64,000 nt of DNA from Paraburkholderia youngii (GTDB taxonomy: Bacteria; Pseudomonadota; Gammaproteobacteria; Burkholderiales; Burkholderiaceae). Positions within the stretch are counted from its first letter, which is position 1; each line of letters starts with the position of its first letter. The notes beneath the pieces are model-generated. The model worked only from the letters and a program-made list of their open reading frames with translations. It had not been told where the DNA came from and did not search any database. The stretch covers positions 4,829,165-4,893,164 of the forward strand of contig NZ_JAALDK010000001.1 in assembly GCF_013366925.1 (NCBI RefSeq), written 5' to 3'. The position numbers and the translations under genes were made by a program. Below are positions 8,396 through 16,387 of this stretch, piece after piece.

Positions 8396-9849
8396 GCGGC
8401 AGCCTCCACAGCAGTCGCGCGTGCGGCAGTGACCGATGCACGGAACTGTTCGTCGATTGGCCGGAGGCCGTCCGACTTCTTGACGAAAGCTTTCTGGATC
8501 CCCGCCTTGATCGCGGGCTGGGCAGCAAGCAGTTCCTCGACGCGAGCATGCTGCACCGCGCACGTCGCCTGACATTCGGCAATGCGGAAGTCGGGCAGAG
8601 GAATGTCCTTGAACTCCGGCAACGGCGGAAAATCAGGCAACGCTGCGATGCCCTTCCAGTGCATGTGTAGTTCCGCCTGAAATAGGCGCAAGAGTGCTTC
8701 CTTGCATTGCGTCGCCTCGGCCATGGCGACGTCGAGTTGATGCTGTGCCAACTTCCGTTCCTCGACGTTTACATCCTGGGAAAGAACGTTGGCCTTTGCC
8801 TCGCTCGCGGCCTTGTCCAGTGCGTCTGTCACGCCGCGTTTGATCTCTTCGATCTTGCGACGCACCGCCGAGAGGCGGGTTTCATATGCGATCTTCGCCG
8901 TAAGAAAGTCGCGATCGAGCTTGCCATAGCCGGGATAACGATCGTCCATCCGCAGTCCTTCGAACAGTGCGAAGCTTGCGAAGAACAGGCTGACGCAGAC
9001 GAGCCCCCATGACTGAATATCGTCGAGACCGAACGGAGTCTGCAACAATGCAACCAATGCCGCCTTCTCGGGAGAGGGCAGATCGGCAATCAGCGCGCCG
9101 CGAAGGTGCGCGATCGCGAAGCTTACGCACAACATCGAAAGCAATGCGGCCACCAAGGAAGCAATGCCGACGAGCTTGCGACCGGCCTTACGATGAAACA
9201 CGTTGCGAATGAGCGTACGACCGAACACAAACGCCACACCCACATTGAGCAATGCCAGCGCCGCGGCCTGAAGAAACCCGCCGATCAAGCCCGTGTCGAG
9301 CCCGGTCGCGAAAAATGATGAATTGAGGACGGCCTCGACCGTGACCAGAACGAGAACGAGAACACAGTGCAGCGCTTTCTGGCCGCCATTTGGATACTTG
9401 GCGGCCCACGTAATGCCATGCGTGTCCCGGAAGCTCTGCAGGTCGGCCTCGGCGCGGCTCGCGCGGTCGCTCAGCAGGTTCAGCGCCGGACGTGCCTGGT
9501 CGAGAAGGACGTCGGCTTTAACGGCGAACGTCGTCTCGGATTGCAGTGCGTCTTCCACGAGTGGTGTCACGTCATATGAGGCGAACTGCTCGCCGAGGTA
9601 GATTGCCCGGCGTGCAGCGTCTTCGATGCGCACGTGACGGCCCTTATCGACGCGAGCAATAATGGACGCTTCGACGCCGGAACCAAGCATCACGGACGAG
9701 CCGGCTTCTGCCAGACGCCGCGCTTCACCGCGCAGGTTCAGTTCCTGCGCGATGCCTTCGACGACGAATTGTTCGATCGCGACAGGCGGTTTTCCGCCGC
9801 GACCGGCACCCAGCAGCCGCCGCCACAGGCGTTTCCATAGACGGATCAT
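8392..9849 (-). CDS. Four-TM membrane protein with helical N- and C-terminal parts, first gene of the motor operon
   Basis: A 485-residue protein I do not recognise by family. Residues 1-20 are strongly basic, 20-155 are soluble, four membrane helices lie at about 160-180, 188-210, 226-248 and 280-298, and residues 315-400 are charged helices with coiled-coil character before a proline-rich stretch. It opens the operon and its stop codon overlaps the next start. The ribosome binding site before ATG 9849 is weak. With three more membrane proteins following without gaps, the four products probably form one membrane complex. Confidence 0.75.
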   Translation of the reverse strand: MIRLWKRLWRRLLGAGRGGKPPVAIEQFVVEGIAQELNLRGEARRLAEAGSSVMLGSGVEASIIARVDKGRHVRIEDAARRAIYLGEQFASYDVTPLVEDALQSETTFAVKADVLLDQARPALNLLSDRASRAEADLQSFRDTHGITWAAKYPNGGQKALHCVLVLVLVTVEAVLNSSFFATGLDTGLIGGFLQAAALALLNVGVAFVFGRTLIRNVFHRKAGRKLVGIASLVAALLSMLCVSFAIAHLRGALIADLPSPEKAALVALLQTPFGLDDIQSWGLVCVSLFFASFALFEGLRMDDRYPGYGKLDRDFLTAKIAYETRLSAVRRKIEEIKRGVTDALDKAASEAKANVLSQDVNVEERKLAQHQLDVAMAEATQCKEALLRLFQAELHMHWKGIAALPDFPPLPEFKDIPLPDFRIAECQATCAVQHARVEELLAAQPAIKAGIQKAFVKKSDGLRPIDEQFRASVTAARATAVEAAA

Positions 9850-10278
9850 TGGTGTTTGTTGTCTTTTTTTAGATCGCCCGACGCGAGAGGCCGTCGAACT
9901 CCCGTAGTAAGAGCCGAGCTTATCGGAATGTCCCTTTACGACGATGATCGGTTCCGAACACTCGAGCGGAGTTCATTAGGATTTTTGATAACTCGCGCAC
10001 ATTTGTCTTACTCCCCGGCCGTCGCTTCCTGCAAAAACCTGCCGACAGGCGTATGCGTTTGACTAGGCCAAATCGGTCGCTGGTCTCGTAAGGTTTTGGC
10101 GGCTGCTATGCGTCTTTTGTGAGCTGGTTCTAGGGGGAAGCCCGAGTTCGACGCCGGGTGACTTTGACTGTTAGTTGCACTTTTGAACAAGACATTGAAC
10201 GGTAGCGACCGTGGCGATATGCTCGCAACGCCCTAACACTTCACACACAAGAGCGATGCACTTGAAGGAAGCGACACC
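9850..10278. other. Divergent intergenic region between the motor operon and the SET gene
   Basis: 429 bases that must hold the promoters of the leftward membrane operon and the rightward SET gene. A short inverted repeat ACGGT/ACCGT lies near 10199-10212. No consensus promoter pair or further gene is evident. Confidence 0.4.
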
Positions 10279-10713
10279 ATGCGATTGCGACGCATCACCG
10301 CACGACGTTCTCCCGTCCATGGCATGGGACTGTTCGCGCTACAGCCAATCGCCGCAGGCGTGCCGGTCATCGAGTACGAGGGGGAATTGACCAGCTGGCG
10401 GCGCGCCGCCGCCCGCCAACGCTCCGCGGCTGGCCACACGTTCGTGTTCTGTCTGTCTGATGGGCGTGTGATCGACGGCAGCCGGGGTGGCAACAGCGCC
10501 CGCTTCCTGAATCATGCCTGCTCCCCTAACTGCGAAGCCATCGAGACGGGCGAGCGGGTGTTCATTCACGCACTCGCCGCTATCGCACTCGGGGAGGAAC
10601 TCTTCATCGACTACGATCTGTCAGTCGATGGCGTGATCACCGACGACATCCGTGCCCAGTACACATGTCATTTCCGTGCATCGGGATGTCGTCTAGCGCA
10701 CGCCGATGTCTGA
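10279..10713 (+). CDS. SET-domain protein-lysine methyltransferase
   Basis: A 144-residue, single-domain SET protein, which would transfer a methyl group from S-adenosylmethionine to a lysine side chain. The N-terminal GMGLFALQPIAAGVPVIEY, the core SARFLNHACSPNCEA (73-87) and GEELFIDYDL (105-114) are the standard SET motifs, with the cofactor-binding N78-H79 and the catalytic Tyr112. The post-SET tail is altered: the expected CxC is C130-H-F132, so a cysteine of the zinc site is missing. Small bacterial SET proteins are common in Burkholderiaceae, but here it lies between defence-like genes and is divergent from the membrane operon. Its substrate cannot be told. Confidence 0.85.
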   Translation: MRLRRITARRSPVHGMGLFALQPIAAGVPVIEYEGELTSWRRAAARQRSAAGHTFVFCLSDGRVIDGSRGGNSARFLNHACSPNCEAIETGERVFIHALAAIALGEELFIDYDLSVDGVITDDIRAQYTCHFRASGCRLAHADV

Positions 10714-11056
10714 GCACGGCCTCCTGGCGGCACAGATGGGCGCCTGATTGCGACCTTTTGGCCCATTGCCGATCAGCAGGGGCCCTCCCTCCGCCGTCAC
10801 GTGTATGGTTCAACGTGAGGGGCGGCTGCCCGGGGCCCCAGGTCTGAAGGAGCGGAGTTCGGCCTGAGCTGACGTTCAGGCATCGCTGTTTGTGAGGCCG
10901 CTTCAGTCCCCTTTCCTGTCGTTCGAATCTGCGCGACCGGGAATGTCTCGTTCAATGTGAGCGAATGCGTACTCTCGAACCATTTCGGCCGTCCGACGCA
11001 GCCTGTCGCGTGCGGCCGATATGGAAGCACGGCGGTCGGCCACTACCTCATCCCGT
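10714..11056. other. Intergenic region between SET and ATPase genes
   Basis: GC-rich gap of about 340 bases between convergent genes. It overlaps a possible short minus-strand frame described separately. No terminator with a T tract was found. Confidence 0.4.
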
Positions 11057-11094
11057 TCAGCTGAATAGTCTGCCGCACAATGCTCGTGCCTCAT
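10903..11094 (-). CDS. Possible small charged protein overlapping the 3' end of the ATPase gene
   Basis: A 63-residue frame from ATG 11094 with an AGG nine bases upstream. It overlaps the last 38 bases of the ATPase gene in another frame. The product is rich in Arg, Glu and Ala and would be one long helix (about 28-55). It could be a small partner of the ATPase or a chance frame; no family is recognised. Confidence 0.3.
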   Translation of the reverse strand: MRHEHCAADYSAERDEVVADRRASISAARDRLRRTAEMVREYAFAHIERDIPGRADSNDRKGD

Positions 11095-12577
11095 CGTGAT
11101 TACCTTTGAACCACTCATGTACGAGATATCCCATCAATGCATCATGTGCGCGCTCATGGGACCAAGCCATCTTCTGAGCGATTTGCTCCGCGATGTTGTG
11201 AACTGTTTCCTTGCATTTGTCTCGGCGTTTCTTACCTTCTTCCGCGACATGGGCTCGCACAACTTCCAATGGGAGAATCAGATTGGCTGCACCAGTGAAA
11301 TTTTGAATACCCTGACGATGTTTTCCGACGTCGCTTGCGATGAGGTCACACAATCCATTTTCTGGAGTCCATGGCAAGAACACAACGTGCTGATTTTGAT
11401 CTTTGTAGAGTTTCTGCGGCACAGTCAGCTCAGGTATGGCAGCGCCGGTCTCAACTACCGGCGGTAGGCAAGCCTCTTTTGAGTCCTCGTCAATCGCAGC
11501 CATTCTTCTCGTAAGCGCTGGGACGAAAGACTTGCTTCGATCCAAAAACCTTAGCACTTCCTTGTAACCACCAATAACCGCCGTCTGCACAGTTGGCAGG
11601 CTTTTGTTTCCGTTTTCCTCAATGGAAGCAAGATGGCGCTTCCACAGTTCATCTACACACTGCTTCGCAGATATGTCCTCTACAAAAATCAACCTGTCCG
11701 GAGCATTTTCCTCGTCGAGCGCAAGATGTTGCAACGCGTAGGTCGGGTAGACGTTGCGGTGAATCGTAACTTCACCCGCATCGTTCTCGAGATAGATGAT
11801 ATTCTTTCGGCCTACACTTTTGATCAGGCTTGAAGAGTGTGTCGACACAAGGACCGTACACGGCGCCTCCTTAGCCAAGGTCTCGATCTGCTGAAATAAT
11901 CTGATTTGGGCCGCCGGGTGGAGCGCCATCTCAAATTCGTCGACAATGTACAGGCCACCGTTTTTCATGGCCAGCAATTTTTGTCCGAGACGCATGACAC
12001 ACAGTTCGCCCAAACTGAAAGTCTTCTCGGAATACCACGATTTCTTTTTGTCTGCAGGCAAAGACTTATCGACAAGGTGAGCAACTAAGCCACGGCCTCG
12101 CAGGTTAATTTTGTGCAGATTGTCAAACTTGTCAGTGTCAAAAACTGCGTTCATAAACCTGCGAAGTTGCTCATCAGCAGGCAGCTTTCTGACTCCTTTC
12201 AGTTCTTCTTGCGTTGGTTCTACGCGGGATGCGTCTGCTTTAAGAAAAAGAACCTCTGAGAATGCGTTTTGCACTAGCTTCGAGTTCGAACGTGGTGTTG
12301 CCGACCATCGCATTCGGTTATAGCGGTAAGAAACAGACTTATTGTTGATGTCATATGCGATTGTTGTATCAGCGATGCCATCAATTCCAGTCGAGGCCTT
12401 CCCCCCCGGCAGCCCAAGTTGGTACGCGTTCGAGGCCCCCATGCGGTGTAACACAGTCAGTAGCGAGGTCTTGCCGCACCCATTCGCCCCTGTAATGACG
12501 AATGCACCTTTCGAAGGCACATCGAAGACAAGGTTTTTAATCGACTTCAACTTCGTTATAGTGACTTTCACCGCCAT
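11057..12577 (-). CDS. OLD-like AAA ATPase with TOPRIM-type C-terminal domain
   Basis: A 506-residue protein of the overcoming-lysogeny-defect class. The N-terminal ABC-type ATPase has Walker A GANGCGKT (30-37), a signature-like FSLGELCVMRLGQKL (187-201), Walker B GGLYIVDEFEMALHP (207-221) and the H-loop VSTHSSS (244-250). A TOPRIM-like nuclease part follows, with the glutamate in LIFVEDISAKQ (296-306) and an acidic pair in MAAIDEDSKE. ATG at 12577 is preferred because GGGGA lies eight bases upstream. OLD-family nucleases act in phage defence (Gabija GajA, P2 Old). No GajB-like helicase is adjacent, so this would be a single-gene system or work with an unrecognised partner. Confidence 0.75.
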   Translation of the reverse strand: MAVKVTITKLKSIKNLVFDVPSKGAFVITGANGCGKTSLLTVLHRMGASNAYQLGLPGGKASTGIDGIADTTIAYDINNKSVSYRYNRMRWSATPRSNSKLVQNAFSEVLFLKADASRVEPTQEELKGVRKLPADEQLRRFMNAVFDTDKFDNLHKINLRGRGLVAHLVDKSLPADKKKSWYSEKTFSLGELCVMRLGQKLLAMKNGGLYIVDEFEMALHPAAQIRLFQQIETLAKEAPCTVLVSTHSSSLIKSVGRKNIIYLENDAGEVTIHRNVYPTYALQHLALDEENAPDRLIFVEDISAKQCVDELWKRHLASIEENGNKSLPTVQTAVIGGYKEVLRFLDRSKSFVPALTRRMAAIDEDSKEACLPPVVETGAAIPELTVPQKLYKDQNQHVVFLPWTPENGLCDLIASDVGKHRQGIQNFTGAANLILPLEVVRAHVAEEGKKRRDKCKETVHNIAEQIAQKMAWSHERAHDALMGYLVHEWFKGNHDEARALCGRLFS

Positions 12578-12960
12578 AGCAATATCCCCGTCGCGTGCTC
12601 TTATTAGCATCAATTTGTGAGTGGAGGATTGTAGCGCAGGTATACGGCGGCCAGAGTCCCCTTTCGTATCGATGTTGAGGGAAACTGGCAGGCCGATGTG
12701 GGTCCATGCGCACGGGAATCCCATATGCGAACGTCGGTTACCTGAGCATCAATTGCCATTGGGATGTCAGACTGGGATAAGCAGTCGGTGGCCGAACCTG
12801 GCCGGTCAATGCCATATGCAAAAAGCATGGATTGCAAGAATTTTCCACGGTCACGCTAGCCAGATACGGGTATTACTAGAAGAAGTCGAAACGTTATAGT
12901 CGTGCCAAGGCGGTTGAATAGTCGGTAACATGCGATGACTAAACCAACACGAGGCCGGAA
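12578..12960. other. Divergent intergenic region before the TIR-like gene
   Basis: 383 bases between the leftward ATPase gene and the rightward TIR-like gene; must contain both promoters. No gene or repeat is seen. Confidence 0.4.
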
Positions 12961-13755
12961 ATGGATGACGTTAAAGCTGCAATGGCGAAGCTTGCTGGGG
13001 TGCGCAAGGTGGTTACTGGACTGCTGACCGAGCGAGTTGTAAGCCATCCAAGACAGCCCGGCATGCCGCGCACGCAGTTCGCCCCTACGGGAGTTGGCCA
13101 CTACTTCAACCAGACTGCCAACATCATCGAGCGCCTGAGAGAACTGCTGGCGGACCTCTACGGTGACTTCCAGCAGATAGCCGTAGAGCCAACGCTTCAG
13201 GTGTATGTGAGCGGGCAGACGCAGTACGTATACGGCCGTGAACAGATCGAACAGCTTGGGCGCGACATCGACCAAGTGTTTGAGATTAGGTCGAACAGTG
13301 AGCTATCGCAGCCTGCGGCGGCGCAGCCCGCCGCTGAACCAAAGCGCGTTTTCATATCGCACGGTCGCGCAAACGACTGGCGCGAGGTGCAGGCATACAT
13401 CGAGAAGGACATCGGCCTCGCTACGCTTGAGCTAGCGCAAGAGCCGAGCGCCGGGCAGACAATCATCGAGAAACTGGAGCGCAACGCGTCTTCATGCGAT
13501 AGCGCTGTGATCGTGATGACTGGTGACGACATGGATGACGCTGGCAAGGCGCGTGTGCGCGAGAACGTCATGCACGAGATAGGCTTTTTCCAAGCTAAGT
13601 ACGGTAGGTCTCGCGTTTGTGTTCTGCATGAAGAGGGCGTCACAATCCCCACGAACCTATCTGGTGTGGTCTATGTTCCATTCCCAAGTGGAAACGTCGG
13701 TGCGGCATTTGGCGTGTTGATACGCGAGTTGAAGGCCAGCTACAAGGTGTGTTGA
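12961..13755 (+). CDS. TIR-like nucleotide-binding protein (CAP12/PycTIR-type)
   Basis: A 264-residue protein. Residues 1-125 are a helical N-terminal domain of unknown type. Residues 128-260 match the TIR-like family of predicted nucleotide-binding proteins: RVFISHGR (129-136), TIIEKLE (167-173), SAVIVMTGDD (181-190), RARQNV-like RVRENVMHEIGFF (198-210), GRSRVCVLHEEG (215-226) and LSGVVYVPF (233-241). Family members include effectors of CBASS and Pycsar that cleave NAD+ after sensing a cyclic nucleotide. No cyclase gene is near, so ligand and trigger are unknown. GAGG precedes the ATG. Confidence 0.8.
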   Translation: MDDVKAAMAKLAGVRKVVTGLLTERVVSHPRQPGMPRTQFAPTGVGHYFNQTANIIERLRELLADLYGDFQQIAVEPTLQVYVSGQTQYVYGREQIEQLGRDIDQVFEIRSNSELSQPAAAQPAAEPKRVFISHGRANDWREVQAYIEKDIGLATLELAQEPSAGQTIIEKLERNASSCDSAVIVMTGDDMDDAGKARVRENVMHEIGFFQAKYGRSRVCVLHEEGVTIPTNLSGVVYVPFPSGNVGAAFGVLIRELKASYKVC

Positions 13756-13959
13756 ACACTTTCCTCACTAGCTGCACAACGCACAAAAAACGATGCCTCA
13801 TCCGTTATCCGTTGAACCTGATTAGCGGCTCCCCGTTTTCAGATAAATTTTCCGATCGGAAAGCTTACCTACTTATGCGAGAGGAAAAAGGAGATTGGAG
13901 CGGCCCCCTGATTCGCCGGACACAGTCTCCCACTTAAAATAGCGGGTAGACATACGACT

Positions 13960-14355
13960 GTGTTTTTGACTAACAACAAGCAAGAAGTGATGGAAGTGTT
14001 GACGGGGCCGGAGCGCCGGCGGCGGTGGTCAGCGGAAGAGAAGCTGACGATGGTGCGGGAGAGTTTCGAGCCGGGCAAGTCGGTCTCGATGGTTGCACGC
14101 CAGCACGGCGTCAATCCGAATCAGCTGTTTCACTGGCGCAAGCTGTATCAGGACGGCAGCCTGTCGGCTGTCAGTGCCGGCGAGGAAGTCGTGCCGGCGT
14201 CGGAACTGAGCGATGCACTCAAGCAAATCAGGGAGCTGCAGCGACTGCTCGGAAAAAAGACAATGGAGAATGAGATTCTTCGTGAGGCAGTGGAGGTGGC
14301 GAAGTCGCGAAAATGGATTGCGCGCTCACCCTCATTGCCAGGGGACGACCAGTGA
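13960..14355 (+). CDS. IS2-like transposase OrfA (helix-turn-helix DNA-binding part)
   Basis: 131 residues from GTG 13960; ATG 13990 ([13 protein letters not shown]) is an equally good start and is where many homologues begin. It contains the IS3-type helix-turn-helix [20 protein letters not shown] with [23 protein letters not shown], then a leucine-zipper-like stretch ending LPGDDQ. OrfA binds the terminal repeats and is fused to OrfB by frameshifting in this family. Confidence 0.92.
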   Translation: MFLTNNKQEVMEVLTGPERRRRWSAEEKLTMVRESFEPGKSVSMVARQHGVNPNQLFHWRKLYQDGSLSAVSAGEEVVPASELSDALKQIRELQRLLGKKTMENEILREAVEVAKSRKWIARSPSLPGDDQ

Positions 14356-15200
14356 AGCGGGTCTGTGACGTTCTCGGTGTAGCGCGCTCGAATGTGGCGG
14401 ACAAGCTGGCGCGGCCGGCTGACTGGCGGGACGGGCGTACGGCTCGAAAGACTGACGACGCCGGTCTGGTGGAAGAAATTCGATTGGCCGTTACTGATTT
14501 GCCCAGCTATGGCTACCGTCGTGTGTGGGGCATGTTGCGACGGCAGCGGGAGAACCACAGCGCGGCACCCGTCAATGCCAAACGGGTGTACCGGGTGATG
14601 CGCGTGCACGGTCTGCTGCTGGAGCACCGCACGGCACCCCCACGCCCTCAGCGCCGACACGATGGCAAGGTCGCGGTGGCGAAGAGCAATCAGCGTTGGT
14701 GTTCTGACGGTTTCGAGTTTCGTTGCGACAACGGCGAACCGCTGCGTGTCACGTTCGCTCTGGATTGCTGCGACCGCGAAGCGATGAGCTGGGCGGCGAC
14801 GACCGGTGGTCACAGTGGCGACGTGGTGCGTGACGTCATGCTGGCTGCCGTTGAGAACCGGTTCGGTGACACGCTGAAGGCGCCGTCGGAAATTGAATGG
14901 CTGACGGACAATGGCTCGGGTTACACAGCAGAAAAAACAAGGACCTTTGCTGCGGACATTGGCCTGAAGCCATTGACCACACCCGTGTGCAGCCCGCAAA
15001 GTAACGGCATGGCGGAGAGCTTCGTGAAGACGATGAAGCGCGACTATGTTGCCTTCATGCCAAAACCAGATGCAGCGACCGCCGCGCGCAATCTCGCTGT
15101 CGCGTTCGAACATTACAACGAGCAGCACCCTCATAGCGCGCTGAAGTACCGCTCGCCACGGGAGTTCAGGCGCAGGACCGATTCATCAACTCAAGTGTGA
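14313..15200 (+). CDS. IS2-like transposase OrfB (DDE catalytic part)
   Basis: 295 residues in the -1 frame relative to OrfA, overlapping it by 43 bases. The DDE triad is visible in [21 protein letters not shown] and [18 protein letters not shown]. Both frames look intact, so the element may be active. OrfB could be made by -1 frameshifting inside the overlap or from its own ATG; the A6G run at 14253-14259 cannot serve, because the OrfB frame has stops at 14271 and 14283. Confidence 0.92.
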   Translation: MDCALTLIARGRPVKRVCDVLGVARSNVADKLARPADWRDGRTARKTDDAGLVEEIRLAVTDLPSYGYRRVWGMLRRQRENHSAAPVNAKRVYRVMRVHGLLLEHRTAPPRPQRRHDGKVAVAKSNQRWCSDGFEFRCDNGEPLRVTFALDCCDREAMSWAATTGGHSGDVVRDVMLAAVENRFGDTLKAPSEIEWLTDNGSGYTAEKTRTFAADIGLKPLTTPVCSPQSNGMAESFVKTMKRDYVAFMPKPDAATAARNLAVAFEHYNEQHPHSALKYRSPREFRRRTDSSTQV

Positions 15201-15234
15201 GGCGGTGCCCGGAGATGCAGGGGCAAATCCAGAG

Positions 15235-16122
15235 ATGTTCGAGTTTGAGAGCGCTTCGTTTCGGCTGCCATCCGAGCATTGGCTAGATGAAACCAACGAG
15301 AGGCTGTCTCGGGATGGCATGCTTCCAGCCCGCCGGCCGATGGAGGCTTACCGGCTATGGTGTATCGAGTCCAATCAGAGCATCGGCCTTGGGGGTGAGG
15401 CGACCCGGGTTATTGGTGAGTGGTTCGCCAAAAACACTCAGTACGGGAAGCATGTGCAGCAACCATTCAGGCAATCGGTTTGCTTCTTCGATCTGAGTTT
15501 CTGGGAAATCTCCCTGCCTCTTGTCTATGGATCTGTCCGGATCGAGCCACTGAAGCAGATTCGTGGGATGCCGTCGGCGCTGCGCGAGCGTCTAGCGAGG
15601 GATGCGGTGGGCTTTGAGGAATACTTCCAGCACTTCACTGCGGCCTACAACTTCTTCGTAAGCATCGAGAAATTGGAGAGGATCAAAGGCGACGGAGAGT
15701 CCCCCCTGTACTGCGAATTCCTAGCCGCCGCCGACCGTCATCTACTTTCTGCGACCTCTCTGCTGTTGGCGGAAAATATGAAGGCAATCGAGGACTGCCG
15801 CCACGTGGTGGAGCTCTCGTTGAAGGCTGTATTGAATGTCGTCCGAGGGATCGACGAAAGTCAGTTGAAGCGCAAGCCATACAACCACGGATTACCCTCA
15901 ACATTCGAAGCCGTCGCCGATTGCCTCGCACCGGAGAAGATGCCCATTTCGGTGTCTGATCTCCATATTTTTCCTAGTATCGAGGTAAGATATCAGGCCA
16001 CAGACTTCATGCTTAATGACCTGTGGCAGGCATTCAAATTAAGTCAACAGCTAGCCACGTTCTGCATGAAGCACGTGCTTACGCGGTTAATGAAAAATAA
16101 AGATCGCGAGAAACCGTGGTGA
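15235..16122 (+). CDS. HEPN-like protein of unknown function, separated from its ribosome binding site by the IS
   Basis: A 295-residue protein. Without the IS, ATG 15235 (MFEFESASF) is preceded by GAGGAAAAAGGAG, now left at 13880-13894 on the far side of the element, so the gene has lost its own ribosome binding site and any upstream promoter. The C-terminal half (about 165-285) is helical; HVVELSLKAVLNVVRGIDE followed by KRKPYNHGLPSTFEAV resembles the K-A-L... H-x-L pattern of HEPN domains, which are often RNases or toxin parts. That assignment is tentative. The N-terminal 120 residues are not recognised. The gene is in the island between TIR-like and KAP NTPase genes. Confidence 0.7.
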   Translation: MFEFESASFRLPSEHWLDETNERLSRDGMLPARRPMEAYRLWCIESNQSIGLGGEATRVIGEWFAKNTQYGKHVQQPFRQSVCFFDLSFWEISLPLVYGSVRIEPLKQIRGMPSALRERLARDAVGFEEYFQHFTAAYNFFVSIEKLERIKGDGESPLYCEFLAAADRHLLSATSLLLAENMKAIEDCRHVVELSLKAVLNVVRGIDESQLKRKPYNHGLPSTFEAVADCLAPEKMPISVSDLHIFPSIEVRYQATDFMLNDLWQAFKLSQQLATFCMKHVLTRLMKNKDREKPW

Positions 16123-16135
16123 ATTATCTCGGTTG

Positions 16136-16155
16136 CGTTACCCCCTGAGGTAACG
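16136..16155 (+). terminator. Small hairpin after the HEPN-like gene
   Basis: CGTTACC and GGTAACG pair around the loop CCCTGA just after the stop codon at 16122. There is no T tract, so termination is uncertain. Confidence 0.4.
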
Positions 16156-16387
16156 ACGCTCCGCCCGGCTTCGGATGCCTATTGCGGGCGGCCAACGTCT
16201 TAGCCAAGATACTCGACTATCATTTGCGTTCGCCAACTAATTCTTAAAGAGGCTCGCTGAAGCTGGTTTTCACAATTGACAGGCTCACTGCGTGAGAAAA
16301 GAATCGGACAAAGACGAGCGACTCTTGAATGCGTAGCTTGCGCTAATATCTGATCACCAGACCAATCAGAAACTAGGAAAACAACAA

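Larger units (their letters stand above)
13896..15231 (+). mobile_element. Complete IS2-like insertion sequence (IS3 family), 1336 bp with 5-bp target duplication
   Basis: Imperfect terminal inverted repeats start TGGAGCGGCCCCCTGATT at 13896 and, on the other strand from 15231, TGGATTTGCCCCTGCATC. GAGAT flanks both ends (13891-13895 and 15232-15236), the 5-bp duplication expected for this group. It carries the two overlapping transposase frames. The element landed between the ribosome binding site and start codon of the next gene. Confidence 0.93.

Noticed and set aside
5094..9849. Flagellar MotA/MotB or TonB-ExbBD locus
   Set aside because: No OmpA peptidoglycan-binding domain, no flagellar or TonB genes, and the partner genes (vWA-like and four-TM) do not belong to those systems.
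14251..14260. A6G run in OrfA as the IS programmed frameshift site
   Set aside because: In the OrfB frame stops at 14271 and 14283 follow it, so a -1 shift here would not reach OrfB.
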